In this document: piece by piece, positions 55,765 through 64,000 of the stretch
Layout: each line of letters starts with the position of its first letter
Numbering within the stretch: position 1 is the first letter of the stretch
Assembly (NCBI RefSeq): GCF_000510645.1
Contig: NZ_KI783301.1
Coordinates: forward strand, 238,946 to 302,945
Length of the DNA: 64,000 nucleotides
Source of the DNA: Thermicanus aegyptius DSM 12793
GTDB taxonomy: Bacteria > Bacillota > Bacilli > Thermicanales > Thermicanaceae
Reading direction: 5' to 3'
Made by a program: the position numbers and the translations under genes
The notes under the pieces: model-generated
The model's input: only the letters and a program-made list of their open reading frames with translations
Databases searched by the model: none
Told to the model about the DNA's origin: nothing

Positions 55765-58700
55765 CCGATATTAGCAGTGACGCCGAAAGGCGTTGAGCAC
55801 CGAAACGCAGGATACGACAATAGCAAGATAGGCTATCCGATATTAGCAGTGACGCCGAAAGGCGTTGAGCACATGTGATCAGACGATGAGGGATACGGAA
55901 TCCCTCGAAACCGATATTAGCAGTGACGCCGAAAGGCGTTGAGCACATGAAAAGTTTAATCAAGCTAAGGAGAAAGCGATGCCGATATTAGCAGTGACGC
56001 CGAAAGGCGTTGAGCACATTACAACCCGAACCACGTCGCTCCTCCGGAAATGCCCGATATTAGCAGTGACGCCGAAAGGCGTTGAGCACAGATGCCGGAG
56101 GTGAGAACGTGAAAAACGGAAAGCCGATATTAGCAGTGACGCCGAAAGGCGTTGAGCACTAGTACAATATGGCGCGTGATATCTGCGTTTCTGTCACCGA
56201 TATTAGCAGTGACGCCGAAAGGCGTTGAGCACCGGCCAATGTTATGAACGTACATTTGAAAAGGAATCCGATATTAGCAGTGACGCCGAAAGGCGTTGAG
56301 CACTTCCCGTGGAGATAAGCGACGTTCTCTGCGCCGTACACCCGATATTAGCAGTGACGCCGAAAGGCGTTGAGCACGAAGCCTTCAGCGAATTTGTAAA
56401 CTATCCCGTTACAGCCGATATTAGCAGTGACGCCGAAAGGCGTTGAGCACTAATTCTCTTAACTCCGGGGTGTCGATACCCATAACCGATATTAGCAGTG
56501 ACGCCGAAAGGCGTTGAGCACTACAATAACACTTGGAAATGGAGCATTCCATTTGCTTCCGATATTAGCAGTGACGCCGAAAGGCGTTGAGCACCCATCA
56601 AAAGGGCAATGGAGGCAGAGAAGATGGTCGAACCGATATTAGCAGTGACGCCGAAAGGCGTTGAGCACAGACGTGAGCGGGAACGCGCTGAACAAGAGAT
56701 AACCGATATTAGCAGTGACGCCGAAAGGCGTTGAGCACAGATCATGCATGACGACTTTATTTATATCGTTGTTCCCGATATTAGCAGTGACGCCGAAAGG
56801 CGTTGAGCACTATTGGTCACTGCGAAATAGATAAATTTGCAAACAAACCGATATTAGCAGTGACGCCGAAAGGCGTTGAGCACTTGGTGCGGAGTCGCGA
56901 ATACGCGGTATGACAGTTGCCGATATTAGCAGTGACGCCGAAAGGCGTTGAGCACAGAACATTGTGGATGTTCGTCCTTCCTGTTCTCTCATCCGATATT
57001 AGCAGTGACGCCGAAAGGCGTTGAGCACTAAATAGTCTCTCTACGAAGACAGGGGAGATAGAATCCGATATTAGCAGTGACGCCGAAAGGCGTTGAGCAC
57101 ATTATTCTTCAAAGCGAGAATCCTTCTTACCCACCACCGATATTAGCAGTGACGCCGAAAGGCGTTGAGCACATTAAGAACCATATGCAGATCATGAAGC
57201 AACTTACGCCGATATTAGCAGTGACGCCGAAAGGCGTTGAGCACAAAATCGTCCGAATCGTTAGGTTCACCGAAACTGGAGCCGATATTAGCAGTGACGC
57301 CGAAAGGCGTTGAGCACCAAAAAAAACGGCTATTCGGATTTTCGTGTTGAGACTTCCGATATTAGCAGTGACGCCGAAAGGCGTTGAGCACGTCGCGATC
57401 GCTCATCTCGTCGACACTTCGATCGGAGACCGATATTAGCAGTGACGCCGAAAGGCGTTGAGCACATCCCCCTTTCGCTCCTGCTCTACGAAAAAAGCCG
57501 CCGATATTAGCAGTGACGCCGAAAGGCGTTGAGCACATAAAAAAGTACGGGTCAGGGCAACCCCCCTGGCCCGATATTAGCAGTGACGCCGAAAGGCGTT
57601 GAGCACATACCCAGTCCCTACATAGGGCCGTTCAGGATCCGCCGATATTAGCAGTGACGCCGAAAGGCGTTGAGCACTGTATCGCCCGGGCGGGATGTTG
57701 TCATCCGCCGGCCGATATTAGCAGTGACGCCGAAAGGCGTTGAGCACGTGGCCACGATAAGTAGATAAATCGGGGAGGCATGGCCGATATTAGCAGTGAC
57801 GCCGAAAGGCGTTGAGCACTTAAGCAGGTAGAGGAGATTAAGAAGGAGATCAACCGATATTAGCAGTGACGCCGAAAGGCGTTGAGCACGGGGTTAAATT
57901 CAGTCTATGTGAAGGATATTGAGACCGATATTAGCAGTGACGCCGAAAGGCGTTGAGCACAAATGTTCCTTTTCCATTGTCTTTCCCTCCTTTCACTTCC
58001 GATATTAGCAGTGACGCCGAAAGGCGTTGAGCACCTCATAACCTCTTCACACTCCCATCCGGGAGGGTTACTCCGATATTAGCAGTGACGCCGAAAGGCG
58101 TTGAGCACTCTTTTGGCGTAACTACCTCTTTCTTCTTAACATATAAACCGATATTAGCAGTGACGCCGAAAGGCGTTGAGCACTTGGGATAATTAACTTC
58201 ATTTCTGTTTTAATTCTTGCCGATATTAGCAGTGACGCCGAAAGGCGTTGAGCACATCTCAAAGCAGAGAAGTTCTGTATCATGGGATAAACCGATATTA
58301 GCAGTGACGCCGAAAGGCGTTGAGCACACGCAATTCGGTCCCAATAATCGCGTAAACGTTCGATACCGATATTAGCAGTGACGCCGAAAGGCGTTGAGCA
58401 CCAAATGTCCTCGATCGCCTGCCGGATCGCGTCCTCACCGATATTAGCAGTGACGCCGAAAGGCGTTGAGCACCCGTAATATAACATTTTGTGTGTTTCT
58501 CCCTTTGAGTAACCGATATTAGCAGTGACGCCGAAAGGCGTTGAGCACTGATCAGGCAGGAAATTACGTGGGACGGGGCCTTGGGCCGATATTAGCAGTG
58601 ACGCCGAAAGGCGTTGAGCACAATGGTAAGAAACCGCCGGCTTCGGAGCAGATTAACCGATATTAGCAGTGACGCCGAAAGGCGTTGAGCACAGAAAATC

Positions 58701-60422
58701 CTTCGACGTACAACTCGGTGAAATCAACTCCGATATTAGCAGTGACGCCGAAAGGCGTTGAGCACCTGCCGGATTCATATCTGATTTCTACATGAAGGAT
58801 TCCGATATTAGCAGTGACGCCGAAAGGCGTTGAGCACACAGTCGGCGAAATTAACGCTTGGATCGACCGCCTTAATTCCGATATTAGCAGTGACGCCGAA
58901 AGGCGTTGAGCACCATCGATATTTTCATCTGTTACAGGAATTCCTTCCCCGATATTAGCAGTGACGCCGAAAGGCGTTGAGCACTACCGCTCCCCGCTTC
59001 TGGAACTCTACCACAACTACCCGATATTAGCAGTGACGCCGAAAGGCGTTGAGCACGTGTGATCATTGGCCTTTAATGGTTTATCTTCTCCCCGATATTA
59101 GCAGTGACGCCGAAAGGCGTTGAGCACAAAATGGGATTTGATCTAAGTAAACTTGGAGTACAACCGATATTAGCAGTGACGCCGAAAGGCGTTGAGCACA
59201 AAAGTTATTTTGACGTTGAAATGAGTCGAACAACCGATATTAGCAGTGACGCCGAAAGGCGTTGAGCACTTTTCACTGTTAATTCATCATTATCCAAATA
59301 TATCCACCGATATTAGCAGTGACGCCGAAAGGCGTTGAGCACACTTCCATAGAAACCAAGTGATAAGCCCCCCGATACCGATATTAGCAGTGACGCCGAA
59401 AGGCGTTGAGCACGTATATTATTCTTGCAAGGAAAATTCGACAAGAAAGCCGATATTAGCAGTGACGCCGAAAGGCGTTGAGCACACTTATTTTTATTGA
59501 GTAACTCCAACCATTCGTTTTCCGATATTAGCAGTGACGCCGAAAGGCGTTGAGCACATAACTTTTACCGCTCCCGGGTGTACCGGTATAACAAACCGAT
59601 ATTAGCAGTGACGCCGAAAGGCGTTGAGCACATACTATGCGTCTCTTTAATCTGGAACAAATTGGACACCGATATTAGCAGTGACGCCGAAAGGCGTTGA
59701 GCACTTTGAGGTAAAAAGGGGGACAAGCCTTGCGGAACCCGATATTAGCAGTGACGCCGAAAGGCGTTGAGCACAAAGATGAAATACTGGCGGTCATGCA
59801 AAAATGAAATTCCGATATTAGCAGTGACGCCGAAAGGCGTTGAGCACAAGAATTTCATAGACCGGATGATCGGGAGCACGGGTCCGATATTAGCAGTGAC
59901 GCCGAAAGGCGTTGAGCACCCTTCGGCCTGGCTGCCTCTGACGCTTCCCGCGTCCGATATTAGCAGTGACGCCGAAAGGCGTTGAGCACCTCTCATCGAC
60001 GACCTCCGCATTTCCTCCCGCGCCCCCGATATTAGCAGTGACGCCGAAAGGCGTTGAGCACAAATTTGAACTTCAGACCAACGTCGCATACCGGCTACCG
60101 ATATTAGCAGTGACGCCGAAAGGCGTTGAGCACTTCATGATTCATAACCCCTGGTCATTTGCTGTTGGCCGATATTAGCAGTGACGCCGAAAGGCGTTGA
60201 GCACAGCTGGCACAAAATTAACGAATGGGCTTTCGGTGACCGATATTAGCAGTGACGCCGAAAGGCGTTGAGCACAGATCAATTCTGGAAAAGCGATTTT
60301 AAACGCATTTACAGACCGATATTAGCAGTGACGCCGAAAGGCGTTGAGCACATTTAAAATGCAGGTCAAAAAGAAACGAGGTGTAACCGATATTAGCAGT
60401 GACGCCGAAAGGCGTTGAGCAC

Positions 60423-60530
60423 CACCTCCGCATTAGGCTTGTCTTCCACTGCAAGCTACCGATATTAGCAGTGACGCCGAAAGGCGTTGAGCACCACCTC
60501 CGCATTAGGCTTGTCTTCCACTGCAAGCTA
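60423..60530 (+). repeat. Tandem duplication of one repeat-spacer unit
   Basis: The 36-nt spacers at 60423-60458 and 60495-60530 are identical, starting CACCTCCGCATTAGGC; they are neighbours in the array. Confidence 0.95.
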
Positions 60531-60637
60531 CCGATATTAGCAGTGACGCCGAAAGGCGTTGAGCACATGCGCTGGCCGCCACAAGATCAGCTCTTACCGA
60601 TCCGATATTAGCAGTGACGCCGAAAGGCGTTGAGCAC

Positions 60638-60887
60638 TGAACCGAATCGAAGGAAATACAAACGCAATTGAACCGATATTAGCAGTGACGCCGAAAGGCG
60701 TTGAGCACAAACCATCGAAAGTGTATCAAGGGACTTCATTCACCGCCGATATTAGCAGTGACGCCGAAAGGCGTTGAGCACGGTTATGTGAGCGTTGCGG
60801 CGGACCGGGGAAGATCCCGATATTAGCAGTGACGCCGAAAGGCGTTGAGCACTGAACCGAATCGAAGGAAATACAAACGCAATTGAA
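60638..60887 (+). repeat. Dispersed duplication of one spacer within the array
   Basis: The 35-nt spacers at 60638-60672 and 60853-60887, starting TGAACCGAATCGAAGG, are identical and separated by two unrelated spacers. The second copy is followed by the variant repeat at 60888. Confidence 0.95.
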
Positions 60888-61897
60888 CCAATATTAGCAG
60901 TGACGCCGAAAGGCGTTGAGCACTTGCTTTTGTCGTGCAAGATAGGCTCGTGGAAAGCCGCCGATATTAGCAGTGACGCCGAAAGGCGTTGAGCACAAGA
61001 TGGAAAGCGGAATACACACAGGAAAAAGCCACCGATATTAGCAGTGACGCCGAAAGGCGTTGAGCACCATTTGAGGCTATCGCAGTATTTCAGAAAGTGC
61101 TGTACCGATATTAGCAGTGACGCCGAAAGGCGTTGAGCACGGGGCAAAATGATGCAGATTGCCCCCAAATTGCCCCCACCGATATTAGCAGTGACGCCGA
61201 AAGGCGTTGAGCACAAAGTAGGTGCTATTATGACTTCATTTGGAGATAGGTCCGATATTAGTAGTGACGCCGAAAGGCGTTGAGCACCCGGCCGCTGCGA
61301 ACACATCCCCACCCCATGAGTCAACCGATATTAGCAGTGACGCCGAAAGGCGTTGAGCACCTCCGGACGGCGGTATATACCCATCCTGATGGGCAAGCCG
61401 ATATTAGCAGTGACGCCGAAAGGCGTTGAGCACCAACCAGGCCTTGCCCTTGTTGATCGCCTCTTTACCCGATATTAGCAGTGACGCCGAAAGGCGTTGA
61501 GCACATACGTAAAACCATTATTACTTGAAACCGTAAAAACCGATATTAGCAGTGACGCCGAAAGGCGTTGAGCACACAATTCGATCCGGTACGCCATTAT
61601 GACCTGGGCTCACCGATATTAGCAGTGACGCCGAAAGGCGTTGAGCACATTGTCCGGACGCATAATGTGGAGTATTTAGCCGCCCGATATTAGCAGTGAC
61701 GCCGAAAGGCGTTGAGCACGCAGAGAGATCTTACTCCACATAGATTGCCGCAGTGAATAATCGCTTTACAACTTTAAAATCCCTAATAAAGTGAGCTACA
61801 AACTAGGCCGCCATGTAGATGCATAGGCGAATCAACTACTACAGCTTTTACAGATGATGATGAAAGAACCTGTGGTATATTTGGTGGTGAAGCTTCA

Positions 61898-62350
61898 GTG
61901 AACAGATTGGTGATTACGGTGGGCAACGAGATGATGGGCGATGATGGTGCCGGCCCGCTGTTGGCACGACTTCTGGAAAAAAATCCGATCCCCGGATGGG
62001 AAGTGATCGATGGCGGAACCATGCCGGAGAATTATTTCCATCAAGTGCAGGACATGAAACCAAAGCTTGTAGTAGTGGTGGATGCCTGTGAAATGGATCT
62101 TGAGGTTGGAAGCATACGCCTCGTTTCCGAACGGGATATTGCCCAGGAGTTCTTTTTAACTACGCATCGGCTTCCTTTGTCATTTTTTATCTCTTTTTTG
62201 AAAGAATTGGTTCCGGACGTTTTTTTTGTGGGGATCCAGCCGGCGGCCGTTTCCTTTGGCGCGCCGGTCTCTTCCGCAGTGAAGGAAGCGGTGAAGAGGG
62301 TGTATGAAACGTTAAAAACGGGAAAACCCGACTTTCCACACCTTACGTGA
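61898..62350 (+). CDS. hycI: Hydrogenase maturation protease (HycI-like)
   Basis: Nickel-dependent endopeptidase that trims the C-terminus of a [NiFe]-hydrogenase large subunit. The 150-aa protein starts RLVITVGNEMMGDDGAGP, with the family's metal-binding Glu and Asp, followed by VVVVDACEMDLEVG (second conserved Asp) and TTHRLPLSFFISFL (metal-binding His). GTG start; the frame stays open for 36 codons upstream but contains no other start codon. It precedes a hyfB-like gene, so a group-4-type hydrogenase is the likely client. Confidence 0.85.
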   Translation: MNRLVITVGNEMMGDDGAGPLLARLLEKNPIPGWEVIDGGTMPENYFHQVQDMKPKLVVVVDACEMDLEVGSIRLVSERDIAQEFFLTTHRLPLSFFISFLKELVPDVFFVGIQPAAVSFGAPVSSAVKEAVKRVYETLKTGKPDFPHLT

Positions 62351-62487
62351 ACAAGGAGAGAGATTGCGGAGGGTCCGAGGAAATCGCAGGAAAGATTTGA
62401 TGAAAAAGGGGGATTGTTGAAGCAGGTGTTTATCAAAAGAATATCCCCCAATTAACTCGATTAATCTAACGTCTCCACAAAAATCCT

Positions 62488-62515
62488 TTTTCATTTCCTT
62501 TCTTTCCCCTATAAT
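62488..62515 (+). promoter_or_regulatory. Possible promoter of the hyf-like operon
   Basis: TTTTCA (62488-62493), 16 nt, TATAAT (62510-62515), about 50 nt before the HyfB-like gene. The -35 is weak. The gap 62351-62566 contains no gene; GGGGGATT and AATATCCCCC around 62410-62450 could form a hairpin. Confidence 0.4.
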
Positions 62516-62566
62516 AGAATTGTGATTTATTCAAAGCTTCATAGAATAGGAGGAGAAAAAGGGAGA

Positions 62567-64000
62567 GTGGAGACGTTCGTTGTAGCACTATTTCTAATTT
62601 TTATTCTGGGCAGCATCGCTTCGCTCCTCTTGCGAAGGAGTCGATGGCATGACCGGGCTGCCTATATCTCTTCATTACTCGGAACTATGTTGGCACTGAT
62701 TCTCTCTCTAAACGCATTGATCGGTGGAGCAGGAGGCAGCTTTTCCTTATGGGAGATCGCGCCGGGTCTTGTGCTCCAATATCGCTTGGACAGTCTCTCT
62801 TCCTTCTTCCTCCTCATCCTCTCCCTTGTGGGGATGGCCTTATCCATTTATGGATTGGGTTATGGAAAGGAGTATGCGGATAAGGGGAAAGGAACCCTCA
62901 TGGGGGCGGAGTGGAATCTCTTTTTCCTCTCCATGCTCCTCGTCCTCCTGGCAGCCGATGCATTTACCTTCCTTTTTGCCTGGGAGGCCATGTCTCTCAT
63001 CTCCTTCCTCCTGGTGATGACCGACCATGACAGGGAGCCGGTGCGAAAAGCGGGATATCTATATGTCGCCATGACCCACCTGGGGACCCTCTTTCTCTTT
63101 CTTGCCTTTTTTCTTCTGTATAAGGAGTTGGGAGATTTCTCCTTCCTCATGTGGGAAAAGTTGGGCCCGACGTTGGATGGCGGCTTGCGGTCAATCCTCT
63201 TCCTCCTTCTCCTGATCGGTTTCGGGACGAAAGGGGGGCTCATGCCTCTTCATATCTGGCTTCCCAGGGCTCATCCGGTGGCGCCGAGCCATGTGTCGGC
63301 CTTGCTATCGGCCGTCATGCTAAAGATGGCGGCGTATGGGATGGTTCGGTTCTTCTTTGGGGTGTTGGGGGAGGTTTCTCCTTGGTGGGGGGCATTGCTC
63401 CTATGGATTGGGGGAGCGTCCGCTTTCATCGGTATTCTATACGGAGTTGTCGAGAATGAATTGAAACGGTTTCTGGCCTATTCCAGTTCGGAAAACATGG
63501 GATTGATCGTGATGGGCATCGGGGCATCGCTTCTGTTCCGTACGAACGGAAACGAGCTCTTCAGTTCCTTCGCGCTCATGGCCGCTTTATTCCATGGGTT
63601 AAACCATGCCCTCTTTAAAGGGGTCCTCTTCATGGGGGCGGGTTCGGTTCTCTGTGCCACCCATACGCAGAATAGCAACCGTCTCGGCGGGCTGATCCAC
63701 CGCATGCCGCATACGGCCTTTCTTTTTTTGCTCGGAGGGGTGGCCCTCGCGGCATTTCCTCCTCTGAACGGGTTTATGAGTGAATGGATGCTTTATCAGT
63801 CGCTCCTCCAAATCTCCTTCTCCGCTCCTTCCTTTTGGCAAGGGGGGCTCGGCATCTTAGCCGCCGTCCTATTAGGCATGGCCGGGGCGCTGGCGGCGGG
63901 AGGCGTGGTGAAACATTTTGGGACCGCCTTTTTGGCCGTTCCCCGAACGGAGGAAGCCGCTAAAGCGGAGGAGGCCCCCCTCTCCATGCGGTTGGGGATG
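62567..64000 (+). CDS. hyfB: Hydrogenase-4/formate hydrogenlyase membrane subunit (HyfB/HycC-like), 3' end outside window
   Basis: Proton-translocating antiporter-like subunit of a group-4 [NiFe]-hydrogenase complex. The 478 codons present encode many membrane helices and typical motifs: FTFLFAWEAMSLISFLLVMT (conserved Glu), GTKGGLMPLHIWLPRAHPVA (conserved Lys and His), AYSSSENMGLIVMGIG and EAPLSMRLGM at the cut edge. The start is GTG at 62567; AGGAGGAG lies 11 nt upstream and AAAGGGAGA adjoins it. NuoL/MrpA-type subunits are related, but AHPVAPSHVSALLSAVMLK and the adjacent hycI favour HyfB. The stop lies beyond the right edge. Confidence 0.9.
   Translation, partial: METFVVALFLIFILGSIASLLLRRSRWHDRAAYISSLLGTMLALILSLNALIGGAGGSFSLWEIAPGLVLQYRLDSLSSFFLLILSLVGMALSIYGLGYGKEYADKGKGTLMGAEWNLFFLSMLLVLLAADAFTFLFAWEAMSLISFLLVMTDHDREPVRKAGYLYVAMTHLGTLFLFLAFFLLYKELGDFSFLMWEKLGPTLDGGLRSILFLLLLIGFGTKGGLMPLHIWLPRAHPVAPSHVSALLSAVMLKMAAYGMVRFFFGVLGEVSPWWGALLLWIGGASAFIGILYGVVENELKRFLAYSSSENMGLIVMGIGASLLFRTNGNELFSSFALMAALFHGLNHALFKGVLFMGAGSVLCATHTQNSNRLGGLIHRMPHTAFLFLLGGVALAAFPPLNGFMSEWMLYQSLLQISFSAPSFWQGGLGILAAVLLGMAGALAAGGVVKHFGTAFLAVPRTEEAAKAEEAPLSMRLGM

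Larger units (their letters stand above)
55765..61719 (+). CRISPR. CRISPR array, 83 repeats and 82 spacers by my count
   Basis: A 36-nt repeat, starting CCGATATTAGCAGTG and ending AAAGGCGTTGAGCAC, recurs every 70-76 nt; spacers are 34-40 nt. Within the repeat ACGCC-GAAA-GGCGT is a stem with a GAAA tetraloop; Cas6 cleavage at its base would leave an 8-nt 5' handle, TTGAGCAC. All copies are identical to consensus except the repeat at 60888 (third base G to A) and that at 61252 (eleventh base C to T). Both variants are near the end away from the leader, consistent with that end being oldest. The last repeat (61684-61719) is intact. Two spacers occur twice. Confidence 0.97.

Noticed and set aside
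60752-61324. Apparent repetitive proteins across the array (motifs such as AQRLSASLLIS)
   Set aside because: These are translations of the CRISPR repeats and spacers; they change frame with spacer length and have no start signals.

Overview
The window comes from a Gram-positive, spore-former-type bacterium of the Bacillales. Supporting markers are a glcT/ptsG pair with an RNA antiterminator target, an Sda-type sporulation checkpoint protein, a YojF/BshB2 bacillithiol pair, gatCAB, a T-box leader, GlnR boxes and standard sigma-A promoters. Assignment to a genus is not possible from the sequence alone. The genes for nitrogenase and for a group-4-type hydrogenase suggest an anaerobic or micro-oxic, diazotrophic lifestyle.

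Layout. 1-4910: a secreted subtilase (bacillopeptidase F type), cut by the left edge. 5133-8258 (minus): ptsG with its antiterminator gene glcT. 8357-13040 (plus): a T-box leader whose specifier reads AUG (Met), then a SAM hydrolase and an ECF vitamin/amino-acid-type transporter. 13134-14272: two small HTH regulators around a palindrome, and sda. 14406-17679 (minus): ugpA-ugpE-ugpB, a glycerol-3-phosphate-type ABC importer without its own ATPase. 17882-30530 (plus): a complete nif operon, nifB-nifV-(regulator)-nifH-D-K-E-N-X-(DUF269)-hesA-nifW-nifZ, with two perfect GlnR boxes at its promoter and a hairpin at its end. 30543-37652: a plant-oligosaccharide locus (GPH symporter, PIG-L deacetylase, GH1 beta-glucosidase, AraC regulator, YicI-type alpha-xylosidase) followed by a remnant sugar permease. 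38074-41377: gatCAB. 41605-45296: a VTT/DedA-like membrane protein, yojF-bshB2, tRNA-Glu(CTC) and gltX. 45772-47106: an acetate/4-hydroxybutyrate-type CoA transferase. 47366-61719: a type I CRISPR-Cas system of the MYXAN (DevTRS-like) kind with a Cas4-Cas1 fusion and an array that I count as 83 repeats and 82 spacers. 61898-64000: a hydrogenase maturation protease and the start of a HyfB/HycC-like membrane subunit, cut by the right edge.

The most interesting points are: (1) the protein encoded between nifV and nifH, a pseudo-receiver/winged-helix regulator that has lost receiver residues and carries four cysteines beside the vestigial phospho-acceptor, possibly a nif-specific redox or Fe-S sensor; (2) the GlnR site pair flanking the nif promoter; (3) the Met-specific T-box controlling SAM breakdown and an ECF transporter; (4) the long CRISPR array with internal spacer duplications, and a lone repeat-like fragment upstream of the cas promoter.
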